This document shows positions 25,979-34,492 of a DNA stretch of 64,000 nt, in pieces. Made by a program: the position numbers and the translations under genes. Numbering within the stretch: position 1 is the stretch's first letter; every line of letters starts with the position of its first letter. The stretch comes from Amycolatopsis sp. cg9 (GTDB lineage Bacteria > Actinomycetota > Actinomycetes > Mycobacteriales > Pseudonocardiaceae), in assembly GCF_041346945.1 (NCBI RefSeq), contig NZ_CP166850.1:7052501-7116500 (forward strand), given 5' to 3'. The notes below the pieces were generated by a model. The model had not been told where the DNA came from, searched no databases, and saw nothing but the letters and a program-made list of their open reading frames with translations.

Positions 25979-28087
25979 TCAGTGGACCGCCATCCCTTCC
26001 GGCATCGGCTCGAAGCGGGCGTGGCGGCGGGTGAACGTCGCCGTGCCCGAGGTCATCGAGCGCAGGTCGATCAGGTACCGCACCAGCTCCGTGGCCGGGA
26101 CCTCCGCGCGGATCACCGTGCGGCCGCCTTCTCCGGCCTCGGTGCCCAGGACCCGGCCGCGCCGGGACGACAGGTCGCCCAGCACCGTGCCGAGGTGCTC
26201 GTCCGGGAGCCGGATCGCCACCTCCTCCAACGGCTCGAGCATCGTGATGTGCCCGCTCGCCGCAGCCTCCCGCAGCGCCAGCGCCCCGGCCGTCTGGAAC
26301 GCCGCGTCCGAGGAGTCGACGCTGTGCGCCTTGCCGTCGACCAGCGTCACCTTGACGTCGACCACCGGGTGCCCGTCGGCCAGCCCGCGCTCCAGCTGGG
26401 CCCGCACGCCCTTCTCCACACTCGGGATGAACTGGTGGGGCACCGAGCCGCCGACGACCTTGTCGACGAACTGGAACCCGCCGCCGCGCGGGAGCGGTTC
26501 GACCTCGATGTCGCAGACGGCGAACTGGCCGTGCCCACCGGACTGCTTCACGTGCCGCCCGTGTCCCTTGGCCGGCTTGGCGAACGTCGAGCGCAGGCTG
26601 ATCTTCACCGGTTCGGTGTCGACGTCCGCGCCGCCCGCCCGCAGCCGCGACAGCACGACGTCGGCGTGGGCCTCGCCCATGCACCACAGCACCAGCTGGG
26701 CGGTCTCGGCGTTGCGGTCCAGCCGCAGCGTCGGGTCGCCGGCGACCAGCCGGGAGAGGTTGCGGGCGAGGGTGTCCTCGTCGCTGCGGGTCTTCGCGAC
26801 CACCGCCACCGGCAGCAGCGGTTCCGGCATCGCCCACGGCTCCATCAGCAGCGGGTCGTCGGGGGAGGAGACGGTGTCGCCGGTTTCGGCCGAGCCGACC
26901 TTCGTCAGCGCGCACAGGTCGCCCGCGACGCAGTAGGGCACTTCCCGCAGGTTCGCGCCGAGTGGGGAGTAGAGGTGCGCGACGCGCTCGTCGGCGTCGT
27001 GGTCCTCGTGGCCGCGTTCGGCGAGGCCGTGCCCGGACACGTGCACCGGTCGCTCGGGGCGCAGCGTCCCGGAGAACACCCGGACCAGCGACACCCGGCC
27101 GACGTAGGAGTCGACCGCCGTCCGGACGACCTCCGCGGCGAGGGGGCCCGCGGGGTCGGCGGTGATGGCGGCGTGCGTCCCGCCGTCGGGCGTGGTGACG
27201 TCGGGCGGCTGGTGCTCCAGCGGCGAGGGGAACGCGCGGACGATCCCGTCGAGCACCTCGGTCAGGCCGATCCCGCTGGTCGCGCAGACCGGGATGACGG
27301 GGTGGAAGGAGCCGCGCGCGACCGCGGTTTCCAGGTCGGCGATGAGGGTTTCCTCGGCGATCTCCTCCCCGGCGAGGTAGCGGTCCATCAGGGACTCGTC
27401 CTCGCTCTCGGCGATCACCCCTTCGATCAGCTCGTTGCGGGCCTCGGCCATCCGTTCGAGCTCCGCCGGGTCGGGTTCGCCGATCTCGGGCGGTGGCCCG
27501 CCGGAGTAGTCGAAGTACCGCTGCGTGATCAGCCCGACCAGGCCGTCGCCGGCGGGCAGGTACAGCGGCAGCACGCCGTCGCCGAACGCGGCCCGGCAGG
27601 CGGCGATCTCGGCCATCGCGTCGGCCCGGTGGTGGTCGAGCCGGGAGACGACGACCGCGCGCGGCATCCCGACCGCGGCGCACTCTTCCCACACCGCGAT
27701 CGTCGCCGCGTCCACCCCTTCGGCGGCGCTGACGACGAACAGCGCCGCGTCGGCCGCGCGCAGCCCGGCCCGCAGCTCCCCGACGAAGTCCGCGTACCCC
27801 GGCGTGTCGATCAGGTTGATCTTGTGGCCCTGGTGCAGCACCGGTGCGACCGAGAGGCCGACCGAGCGCTGCTGGCGGACCGCCGCGGGGTCGTGGTCGC
27901 ACACCGTGGTCCCGTCGACGACCGAACCCGCGCGCGGCACCGTGCCGGAGGCGGCGAGCAGGGCCTCGGTGAGGGTCGTCTTCCCCGAGCCGGACGGGCC
28001 GACGAGCACGACGTTGCGGACCTTCGCGGGGTCGTCCACAGCGACGGCGGCCCCGGTGTCGGCGTTCTTGGCTTGTTTGTCTGCCAT
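25979..28087 (-). CDS. fusA2: Elongation factor G-like protein EF-G2
   Basis: 702 residues with the five-domain EF-G plan. G1 P-loop GPSGSGKTTL (about 28-37), G3 DTPGYADF, then domain II, domain IV with SGGHGQFAVCDIE and VPHQFIPSVEKG, and domain V. G4 appears as SRLDHH rather than NKxD, so guanine recognition is unusual. Members of this branch (Rv0120c-like) coexist with true EF-G and do not fully replace it; their role is unsettled. The ATG at 28087 follows GAGGAG. It is divergent from the flavin oxidase gene. Confidence 0.88.
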   Translation of the reverse strand: MADKQAKNADTGAAVAVDDPAKVRNVVLVGPSGSGKTTLTEALLAASGTVPRAGSVVDGTTVCDHDPAAVRQQRSVGLSVAPVLHQGHKINLIDTPGYADFVGELRAGLRAADAALFVVSAAEGVDAATIAVWEECAAVGMPRAVVVSRLDHHRADAMAEIAACRAAFGDGVLPLYLPAGDGLVGLITQRYFDYSGGPPPEIGEPDPAELERMAEARNELIEGVIAESEDESLMDRYLAGEEIAEETLIADLETAVARGSFHPVIPVCATSGIGLTEVLDGIVRAFPSPLEHQPPDVTTPDGGTHAAITADPAGPLAAEVVRTAVDSYVGRVSLVRVFSGTLRPERPVHVSGHGLAERGHEDHDADERVAHLYSPLGANLREVPYCVAGDLCALTKVGSAETGDTVSSPDDPLLMEPWAMPEPLLPVAVVAKTRSDEDTLARNLSRLVAGDPTLRLDRNAETAQLVLWCMGEAHADVVLSRLRAGGADVDTEPVKISLRSTFAKPAKGHGRHVKQSGGHGQFAVCDIEVEPLPRGGGFQFVDKVVGGSVPHQFIPSVEKGVRAQLERGLADGHPVVDVKVTLVDGKAHSVDSSDAAFQTAGALALREAAASGHITMLEPLEEVAIRLPDEHLGTVLGDLSSRRGRVLGTEAGEGGRTVIRAEVPATELVRYLIDLRSMTSGTATFTRRHARFEPMPEGMAVH

Positions 28088-28217
28088 GACGACTCCTCGG
28101 CGAACGGCTGGTGTACGGGATGTGTCCTCGATCACACACCCGCTACCCTGGTCACGGCAAGGCAGGGCCCCCGGGACCAGCCGAATGCCCGGGGGGATAC
28201 GGGGCAGCGGGAGTGAC

Positions 28218-29660
28218 GTGGACGGGCGGGCTTTCTTGCGGGTTTCCGGAGCGGTGCCGGTGGCGGGCCTGGCGGGGTGGCCGCCCCCGGACGACTGGGA
28301 GCGGCTCCGGAAGCGGCTCTCGGGGCCGTTGTTCCGCCCGGGCGACCCGGGCTACCCGGAGGCCAAGCAGGGTTTCTTCACGATGTACGACGACCGGGTG
28401 CCGGCCGCGGTGGTCGGCGCCGCGCGCGTCGAAGACGTCCAGGCGGCCGCCGGTTTCGCGGCCCGGCACGGGCTGCCCGTCGCGGCCCGCAGCGGCGGGC
28501 ACGGCTACCCCGGCTATTCCACAGTGGACGGCGGGATCGTCGTGGACCTGAGCCGCTTTTCGGGCGTCGAAGTGCGCCCGGACGGCCGCGCGGTGATCGG
28601 CGCCGGTGCCCGGCTGGGGCCGATCGCCACGACGCTCGCCGCGGCCGGGCGGGTGCTCCCGGCGGGCAGCTGCGACACGGTGGGCATCGCCGGGCTCGCC
28701 CTCGGCGGCGGCGTCGGCCTGCTCGACCGGAAGTACGGGCTGACGTGCGACCACCTGGAGGCGGCGCGGATCGTCACCGCCGACGGCCGGGCGCGCACGG
28801 TGTCCCGCTCGGCGGAGCCGGACCTGTTCTGGGCGCTGCGCGGCGGAGGCGGCGGCAACTTCGGGATCGTCACCGGCTTCACGTTCCGGACGGTGCCGAT
28901 CGCGGACGTCACCACCTTCAAGCTCACTTTCCCGGACGGCACCCAGGCCGGGTTGTTCGCCGCGTGGCAGGAGTGGCTGCCGTCGACGCCGGACGAGCTG
29001 TGGTGCGGGGTGAACATCGACGCGGTCACCGCCGTCGCCAGTGGCACCTTCCTCGGCCCCGAATCCCGGCTGAAGGAGCTGCTCGACGACCTGGTCCGCC
29101 GCGTCGGCACGCCGCCCGCCGAGCGGGGCACACGGGTGCTGGACCACCTGAGCGCGATGCGGTCGTTCGACGAGCCGGAGTCCCGGCCCGGGGCGGCCGC
29201 GGCGCGCGCGGCGTACGTCGGGACGTCGCGGATGCTGCTGCGGGCCGCCCCCGACCCGGCCGCGGTCGTCGAGGCGCTGGTCCGCGATCCGGGCGTGGGC
29301 ACGCTCATCGACTCCGCCGGCGGCGCGATCGCCCGCGTCGGCGCGCGCGAGACGGCGTTCCCGCACCGCGGCGCGCTGGCCAGCTTCCAGTTCCTGCACG
29401 GCGCCGCACCCGCGGACGGCGGTGAAGCGGGGGCGCGGCGGGCGCTCGCCGCGGTGCGCGACGGGCTCGGCCCGGAGTTCGGCACCACCGGGTACGTCAA
29501 CTACCTCGACCCGGAGCTGCCGGACTGGGCCGAGGCGTACTACGGGGTGAACCTGCCGCGGCTGCGCGCGGTCGCCCGGAAGTACGACCCGCGAGGAATC
29601 TTCGCTTTCCCGCAAGGACTCTCCGAGCCCCGCTCGACTGTCCACATCGGAGCGACTTAG
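28218..29660 (+). CDS. FAD-binding oxidoreductase, berberine-bridge (BBE) type
   Basis: 480 residues. PCMH/BBE flavin fold: ARSGGHGYPGYS carries the His used for 8-alpha FAD linkage, and AGSCDTVGIAGLALGGGVG carries a Cys at the usual 6-S-cysteinyl position, so bicovalent flavin is likely. The BBE C-terminal motif is YYGVNLPRLRAVARKYDPRGIF. Such enzymes oxidise sugars or secondary metabolites. The GTG at 28218 follows GGGAG; an in-frame ATG at 28185 is an alternative. The N terminus GRAFLRVSGAVPVAGLAG looks like a degraded Tat signal lacking the second Arg. Confidence 0.85.
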   Translation: MDGRAFLRVSGAVPVAGLAGWPPPDDWERLRKRLSGPLFRPGDPGYPEAKQGFFTMYDDRVPAAVVGAARVEDVQAAAGFAARHGLPVAARSGGHGYPGYSTVDGGIVVDLSRFSGVEVRPDGRAVIGAGARLGPIATTLAAAGRVLPAGSCDTVGIAGLALGGGVGLLDRKYGLTCDHLEAARIVTADGRARTVSRSAEPDLFWALRGGGGGNFGIVTGFTFRTVPIADVTTFKLTFPDGTQAGLFAAWQEWLPSTPDELWCGVNIDAVTAVASGTFLGPESRLKELLDDLVRRVGTPPAERGTRVLDHLSAMRSFDEPESRPGAAAARAAYVGTSRMLLRAAPDPAAVVEALVRDPGVGTLIDSAGGAIARVGARETAFPHRGALASFQFLHGAAPADGGEAGARRALAAVRDGLGPEFGTTGYVNYLDPELPDWAEAYYGVNLPRLRAVARKYDPRGIFAFPQGLSEPRSTVHIGAT

Positions 29661-29690
29661 ACTGCGCGGAATTCCGCAGAGAGGCAGCGC

Positions 29691-30674
29691 GTGCTCGATC
29701 TGGCATTCTCCACAGAGGACCTGGCGCACACCCGGTTCGCGTTCTCCCCGGCGTGGGAGATAGTCGCGAGCGTCCGGGTCCTCAACCAGCCGGGCGCGCA
29801 CGCGCTGCACCTGCCGTGGGTCAAGCGCGCCACCGCGGCGCTCGACGGGGCCGGCCTGGACATCGGGCTGCTGCGCGACCTCGTCCCGCTGCGGCACCTG
29901 CCCGGCTTCCTGGCCGGCACGCCCGCGACACCCCTGCCCGACCTGGCCGACGAGCTCGCCGACCTGCGCGACGTCCCCGCCCGCCTGGTCCGGCGCGAGC
30001 TGGACGCGATGGCCGGGCCGCGGTCGCCGGCGCTGAACCGCTTCCACCGCGACCCCGAGGCCGGCCTCGAGCGGCTCGCCACGGTCATGGAGCGGTACTG
30101 GGACCTCGTGCTGGCGCCCGACTGGCCGCGGATCCGGGCGCTGCTCGAAGCCGACGTGCTGCACCGCTCGCGGCTGCTCGCCCAGGGCGGGGCGGCCGAG
30201 CTGTTCAACGACCTCACCCCGCTGGTCCGCTGGGAGGGCGGCACGCTCACGGTCGCGCACCGCCACCTGCACGCCGCCGTACCGCTGGACGGGCGTGGGC
30301 TCGTGCTCGTGCCGTCGGCGTTCGTCTGGCCGCGGGTGTTCTCCAAGACCGACCCGCGGTGGCAGCCGGTGCTGCGCTACCCGCCGCGCGGGATCGCGAC
30401 GCTGTGGGAGACCGGCACGGCCGCCGCGCCCGCCGCGCTGGCCGGGGTCGTCGGCCGCGGCCGGGCGATGCTGCTGACCGAGCTCGCCGCGCCGGCGTCG
30501 ACCGCGGAGCTGGCCCGCCGGACCGGGCTGAGCGCCGGGGCGGTGTCCCAGCACCTCGGCGCCCTCAAGGCCGCGGGCCTGGTCAGCGGCCACCGTGCCG
30601 GACGTCACGTGCTCTACGCACGCACCCGGGCGGCGGAAGTCCTGGTCGGCGGCGTGCCGGAAGTGGACTGCTGA
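29691..30674 (+). CDS. ArsR-type winged-helix regulator with DUF5937-like N-terminal domain
   Basis: 327 residues. The first ~240 form an all-helical/mixed domain found in large ArsR-like regulators of Streptomyces and relatives (AHTRFAFSPAWEIVASVRVL at the start). The C-terminal ~70 are the helix-turn-helix: AELARRTGLSAGAVSQHLGALKAAGLVSGHRAGRHVLYARTR. No cysteine metal motif of classical ArsR is visible. The GTG at 29691 follows AGAGAGGCAG. It lies 30 bp after the flavin oxidase gene on the same strand, so the oxidase may be its target or operon partner. Confidence 0.85.
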   Translation: MLDLAFSTEDLAHTRFAFSPAWEIVASVRVLNQPGAHALHLPWVKRATAALDGAGLDIGLLRDLVPLRHLPGFLAGTPATPLPDLADELADLRDVPARLVRRELDAMAGPRSPALNRFHRDPEAGLERLATVMERYWDLVLAPDWPRIRALLEADVLHRSRLLAQGGAAELFNDLTPLVRWEGGTLTVAHRHLHAAVPLDGRGLVLVPSAFVWPRVFSKTDPRWQPVLRYPPRGIATLWETGTAAAPAALAGVVGRGRAMLLTELAAPASTAELARRTGLSAGAVSQHLGALKAAGLVSGHRAGRHVLYARTRAAEVLVGGVPEVDC

Positions 30675-30764
30675 GATAGCCGCGCACTGGCCTGCTTGAA
30701 GGGTCCACCGCCGACCTACGCTCGGACTCGTCACCTCCCGTTCTCCTTGTGGAAAGGCCCCGTC

Positions 30765-31685
30765 GTGTCCGAGCAGCAGACCACCCCCAGTGGCACCGTC
30801 CAGTCCGTCACCGGCACCGCCAAGGTGAAGCGCGGCATGGCCGAGATGCTCAAGGGCGGCGTGATCATGGACGTGGTCACCGCCGACCAGGCCAAGATCG
30901 CCGAAGACGCCGGCGCGGTCGCGGTGATGGCGCTCGAGCGCGTGCCCGCCGACATCCGCGCCCAGGGCGGCGTCGCCCGGATGAGCGACCCCGACCTCAT
31001 CGACGGCATCATCGAGGCCGTTTCGATCCCGGTCATGGCGAAGGCCCGCATCGGCCACTTCGTCGAGGCGCAGGTCCTGCAGTCCCTCGGCGTCGACTAC
31101 ATCGACGAGTCCGAGGTCCTGACCCCGGCCGACTACGCCAACCACATCGACAAGTGGGCGTTCACCGTCCCCTTCGTCTGCGGCGCGACCAACCTCGGCG
31201 AGGCCCTGCGCCGGATCACCGAGGGCGCGGCCATGATCCGCTCCAAGGGCGAGGCCGGCACCGGCGACGTCTCCAACGCCACCACGCACATGCGGCAGAT
31301 CCGCGCCGAGATCCGGAAGCTGACCTCGCTGCCCGAGGACGAGCTGTTCGTCGCGGCCAAGGAGCTGCAGGCGCCGTACGAGCTGGTGCGCGAGGTCGCG
31401 CGGGCCGGCAAGCTCCCGGTGGTCCTGTTCACGGCGGGCGGCATCGCCACCCCGGCCGACGCGGCGATGATGATGCAGCTCGGCGCCGAGGGCGTCTTCG
31501 TCGGCTCGGGGATCTTCAAGTCCGGCAACCCGGCCCAGCGCGCCGAGGCGATCGTCAAGGCGACGACGTTCTACGACGACCCGGACGTGCTGGCGAAGGT
31601 GTCGCGCGGGTTGGGTGAGGCGATGGTGGGCATCAACGTGGAGGAGCTCCCGGAGCCGCACCGCTTGGCCGAGCGCGGCTGGTGA
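30765..31685 (+). CDS. pdxS: Pyridoxal 5'-phosphate synthase subunit PdxS
   Basis: 306 residues, (beta-alpha)8 lyase making pyridoxal phosphate from ribose 5-phosphate, glyceraldehyde 3-phosphate and ammonia supplied by PdxT. Highly conserved segments [29 protein letters not shown] (catalytic Lys), SEVLTPADY and the phosphate-binding [15 protein letters not shown] are intact. The GTG at 30765 follows GGAAAGG. PdxT is encoded 2.8 kb away, past a TIR gene and the azlCD regulon; in mycobacteria the two lie closer. Confidence 0.97.
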   Translation: MSEQQTTPSGTVQSVTGTAKVKRGMAEMLKGGVIMDVVTADQAKIAEDAGAVAVMALERVPADIRAQGGVARMSDPDLIDGIIEAVSIPVMAKARIGHFVEAQVLQSLGVDYIDESEVLTPADYANHIDKWAFTVPFVCGATNLGEALRRITEGAAMIRSKGEAGTGDVSNATTHMRQIRAEIRKLTSLPEDELFVAAKELQAPYELVREVARAGKLPVVLFTAGGIATPADAAMMMQLGAEGVFVGSGIFKSGNPAQRAEAIVKATTFYDDPDVLAKVSRGLGEAMVGINVEELPEPHRLAERGW

Positions 31686-31702
31686 GCTAGGTCGACCGAC
31701 GA

Positions 31703-31739
31703 CGAGATGCCCCGGGCCGATCGGCTCCGGGGCTTCTCG
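31703..31739 (+). terminator. Terminator after pdxS
   Basis: Stem CGAGATGCCCCGG/CCGGGGCTTCTCG (one mismatch) with an 11-base loop, 17 bp after the stop. The converging TIR gene ends at 31756. Confidence 0.8.
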
Positions 31740-31755
31740 CTGTCTCGCGTCAGGG

Positions 31756-32673
31756 CTACGAGACCTCGACGACTCGCCAGGTGAAGGTGACGTGCGGCGC
31801 GATGTAGGGGCCTTCGGTCTGCTCTCGCTGCACGTCCAGGATTTCGACCACAGCAAGCTTGCCGTCGTTGTTCATGAGGACCACGATCTGCCCGACTCGG
31901 GCGACGATAGTGCGTCCCGGCGTGAGGTGCTGCGCCAAGTCCGAATCGTCGAATTCCGCGGATCTGACCACCCCCACGGCCTTGATCGGGTCTTTGTACA
32001 CATAGATCGAGTCGGCCCCGCATCCGCTGACGCTGAAGGCGAATTCAGCTGTGCCCAGGCCCCAGCGGAACACCTTCTCGGACGCGTCGGCGAACCTGAA
32101 GCAGGTCCGTCCCGTTAGCGCAGGGCTCCGGTACTGCGAGAGGTCGCACCTCAGCGCATGTCTCTCAAGGCGCGCCGCACGCTCGCGCAGAGTGGCGATC
32201 GGCGTAGCGTTGTCGCGGTTCGCCGGCAGTCCCTCGATCCAGCGCCAGAGGTCTTCGACCTGTTCCGAGCCGGGGAAGTTGTCCGTCGACTCATCGTGGT
32301 CGAACGGGAACCCCTTCGGTTCTTTGTCCGCCAGCCAAGCGGGAAGCCGCTTGCCGAGGTTGTCCTTGAACAGCACGGAGAGCCATGTCGGTGGACGGTC
32401 GCCGTAGACCTCGGAGATCCAGCGATTCTCCGTTCCGACGCCGGAAGTCGGCAGGGTGTCCGCGCGTTCGACGTAGTTTTCATCGACAATCAGGAGCACA
32501 TGCGCGGCTTCGGTGACGCGCCGCATGAAACCGGTCAGGCTGTCGCCGTAGTCGACGTCGGCGTCGACGAGGACGTCGTACCCCAGCGCCTTCACGTGGG
32601 CGGCGAGCAGGCGTACCCACTCCCGGTGCGGGTCCGAGGTCCGCGCGTACGAAATGAACAGATCCGCGCCCAA
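31756..32673 (-). CDS. TIR-domain protein with an uncharacterised C-terminal domain
   Basis: 305 residues. Residues ~1-140 form a TIR domain: box 1 LFISYARTSDPHREWV, then LGYDVLVDADVDYGDSL, VTEAAHVLLIVDENYVER, and ENRWISEVYG (W85, E88), placing a Glu where NAD-cleaving TIRs carry the catalytic residue. The C-terminal ~130 residues are unrecognised. GC is about 60% in lines counted by hand, well below neighbours, suggesting acquisition. The TTG at 32673 follows GGAGAG. TIR NADases act in anti-phage immunity; this is a lone gene with no partner such as ThsA, so defence is a hypothesis. Confidence 0.78.
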   Translation of the reverse strand: MGADLFISYARTSDPHREWVRLLAAHVKALGYDVLVDADVDYGDSLTGFMRRVTEAAHVLLIVDENYVERADTLPTSGVGTENRWISEVYGDRPPTWLSVLFKDNLGKRLPAWLADKEPKGFPFDHDESTDNFPGSEQVEDLWRWIEGLPANRDNATPIATLRERAARLERHALRCDLSQYRSPALTGRTCFRFADASEKVFRWGLGTAEFAFSVSGCGADSIYVYKDPIKAVGVVRSAEFDDSDLAQHLTPGRTIVARVGQIVVLMNNDGKLAVVEILDVQREQTEGPYIAPHVTFTWRVVEVS

Positions 32674-32695
32674 ATCTCTCCGATCGGCAGTATGG

Positions 32696-33259
32696 CTAGA
32701 CGTACTCCGAGATCTCGACGCCGTACGTCCCCGGCTCCAGGGCTTCGAAGATGTGCGGCACGTCCCCCGGGTAAGAAATGTAGTCCCCGGGCAGGAGCTC
32801 CTCCGGCTCGTCCGACACCCCGACGCGCGCCCGGCCCGCGCAGAGCACGATGTGCTCGACCACCCCCGTCATGTGCGGGTCGGAGCGCCTCGGGGTGCCC
32901 GGTTCGCCGCGGACGACGTAGATGTCGCGGCGGGCGCCGGTGGGGCACGCCGAGAGGAGCGTGCACGCGTAGTCGGCGTGCTCGGCGAACACCGTCGGGC
33001 CCTTGCCCGCGCGGACCACCCGCACCTTCGGGCGCTCCGGCTCGACCAGCCGGGAAAACGGCACGTCGAGGGCGACGCCGAGGGCCCACAGCGTCTCGAC
33101 GCTGGGGTTGCCGGTGCCGGATTCGAGCTGCGACAGCGTCGACTTGGCCAGGCCGGCGCGCTTCGCGACCTCGGTCAGGGACAACCCGGCGCGGGTGCGC
33201 TCGCGGCGCAGCGACGCGGCGATGATGTCGAGGGGTGCGCCCGTGGGTGCTGGTGCCAT
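32696..33259 (-). CDS. XRE-family regulator with C-terminal cupin domain
   Basis: 187 residues. Helix-turn-helix at about 9-65 (LRRERTRAGLSLTEVAKRAGLAKSTLSQLESG), then a cupin sensor domain (GVVEHIVLCAGRARV and LLPGDYISYPGDVPHIFEAL). The family usually controls an adjacent transporter and senses a small metabolite. It is divergent from azlCD across a gap holding two inverted repeats, so it most likely represses or activates those genes and itself. The ATG at 33259 follows GGAGCG; in-frame ATGs further upstream (33289) lie within the operator. Confidence 0.88.
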   Translation of the reverse strand: MAPAPTGAPLDIIAASLRRERTRAGLSLTEVAKRAGLAKSTLSQLESGTGNPSVETLWALGVALDVPFSRLVEPERPKVRVVRAGKGPTVFAEHADYACTLLSACPTGARRDIYVVRGEPGTPRRSDPHMTGVVEHIVLCAGRARVGVSDEPEELLPGDYISYPGDVPHIFEALEPGTYGVEISEYV

Positions 33260-33282
33260 TCCGTTCGCTCCATCGGTCTGTC

Positions 33283-33326
33283 TGTTCATCTTGACGAACA
33301 TCGGCCGGGTGTTCACTATAGAACAC
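33283..33326. promoter_or_regulatory. Divergent operator/promoter region of azlCD
   Basis: Two inverted repeats share a half-site: TGTTC-N8-GAACA at 33283-33300 and GTGTTC-N6-GAACAC at 33309-33326. TTGACG (33291-33296) and a TATA-containing element near 33315-33322 fit a plus-strand promoter. The azlC ATG follows at 33327, so its mRNA may be leaderless. Confidence 0.6.
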
Positions 33327-34019
33327 ATGCGTTCGATGTGGCGAACACTCGACCGGGGCCTCGCCCGGGACATCGGCCTGGTCTGCGTCGCCGATTGTCT
33401 CGTGGGCGTGTCCTACGGTGCCATCGCGGTGAGTTCGGGCTTCCCGCTGTGGCTGCCGATGCTGATGTCGCTCCTGGTGTTCGCCGGGGCGTCCCAGTTC
33501 ATGTTCATCGGGATCGTGGCGGCCGGCGGCAACCCGTTCGCCGCCGTGCTGGCCGGGCTGCTGGCCAACGCGCGGCACCTGCCGTTCGGGTTCGCGATCG
33601 GGGACGTCCTGGGCAAGCGGTGGCCCGGCCGGCTCGTGGGCAGCCACCTGATGATCGACGAATCCGTCGCGTTCGCGCTGGCCCAGCGCGAGGCGCACCA
33701 GCGCCGGGCGGCCTACTGGGTGTGCGGGATCGGCCTGTTCGCCTGCTGGAACCTCGGCGTGGTCGCGGGCGCGTTCGCGGGCACGGCGATCAGCGACACC
33801 GACGTCTTCGGCCTGGACGCGGCGTTCCCGGCGGTGCTGCTGGCGCTGGTCCTGCCGGCGTTGCGCGACCGGGCGGCGCGGCTGCCGGTGCTGGCCGGGG
33901 TGGTGGTCGCGCTGGCCGCCACGCCGTTCCTGCCCGCGGGGCTGCCGGTGCTGCTGGCGCTGGCGGGGGTCCTGGCCGGCGTCGCCGCCAAAGAGCCCGA
34001 GCTGCAGGAGGCGCGCTGA
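33327..34019 (+). CDS. azlC: AzlC-family branched-chain amino acid exporter subunit
   Basis: 230 residues with about seven membrane helices and the AzlC signature DIGLVCVADCLVGVSYGAIAV near the N terminus and LVFAGASQFMFIGIVAAGGNP. AzlC and AzlD together form an export system for branched-chain amino acids. The ATG at 33327 (a second at 33336) has no Shine-Dalgarno and sits just after a TATA-like element, so leaderless translation is likely. The stop overlaps the azlD ATG (TGATG). The divergent XRE-cupin gene is the probable regulator. Confidence 0.92.
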   Translation: MRSMWRTLDRGLARDIGLVCVADCLVGVSYGAIAVSSGFPLWLPMLMSLLVFAGASQFMFIGIVAAGGNPFAAVLAGLLANARHLPFGFAIGDVLGKRWPGRLVGSHLMIDESVAFALAQREAHQRRAAYWVCGIGLFACWNLGVVAGAFAGTAISDTDVFGLDAAFPAVLLALVLPALRDRAARLPVLAGVVVALAATPFLPAGLPVLLALAGVLAGVAAKEPELQEAR

Positions 34020-34339
34020 TGGACGGCGTGGAGCTGCTGGCCGGCACGGTGGTGCTGGCGCTGGGGACGTTCGCCTTCCGGTTCGCCGGGCCGGTGCTGC
34101 GCAGCCGGGTGAAGCTGTCGCCGAAGGCCCAGCGGCTGATGGCGCTGGCGGCGGTGGTGCTGCTCGCGGCGCTGGTCGCGGTCAGCGCGCTGACCGAAGG
34201 GCACGGGTTCGCGGGCTTCGCCCGGCCGGCCGGGGTGCTCGTGGCAGGGGTGCTGGCGTGGCGGAAGGCGCCGTTCGCGCTGGTGGTCGTCGCGGCCGCG
34301 GCGACGGCGGCCCTCCTGCGCCTGGCCGGGATCCCCTGA
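34019..34339 (+). CDS. azlD: AzlD-family transporter subunit
   Basis: 106 residues with four hydrophobic helices, AzlD-type: LAGTVVLALGTFAFRFAGPVL, then LSPKAQRLMALAAVVLLAALVAVSAL. It is the small partner of AzlC. The ATG shares a base with the azlC stop, so the two are translated together. Size and order match the family. Confidence 0.9.
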   Translation: MDGVELLAGTVVLALGTFAFRFAGPVLRSRVKLSPKAQRLMALAAVVLLAALVAVSALTEGHGFAGFARPAGVLVAGVLAWRKAPFALVVVAAAATAALLRLAGIP

Positions 34340-34357
34340 CCGGAGCGCACCGATGAC

Positions 34358-34402
34358 GTGAACGACTCTTTCCTGTCGTCGGACGCGGTGAACGACCCTT
34401 TC
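34358..34402 (+). repeat. Short direct repeat between azlD and pdxT
   Basis: GTGAACGACTCTTTC (34358-34372) and GTGAACGACCCTTTC (34388-34402), 30 bp apart with one mismatch. The first lies 18 bp after the azlD stop. It resembles the short intergenic repeats seen elsewhere in this window after operons. Confidence 0.5.
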
Positions 34403-34492
34403 ACGACGGTCGGGGGCGGGACGGGGCTGGCCTGCCGGGACGGTGGTGGGGGAGTGCGTCTAGGCTGGTGGGAAGGTCTTTCGGGAGGTCGG

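Noticed and set aside
28152-31856. A minus-strand open frame of over 1,200 codons across the flavin oxidase, regulator and pdxS genes
   Set aside because: No recognisable domains, and three well-supported genes occupy the plus strand.
32696-33300. Longer start for the XRE-cupin regulator (ATG 33289)
   Set aside because: It would place the start within the operator; the ATG at 33259 has a better ribosome site.
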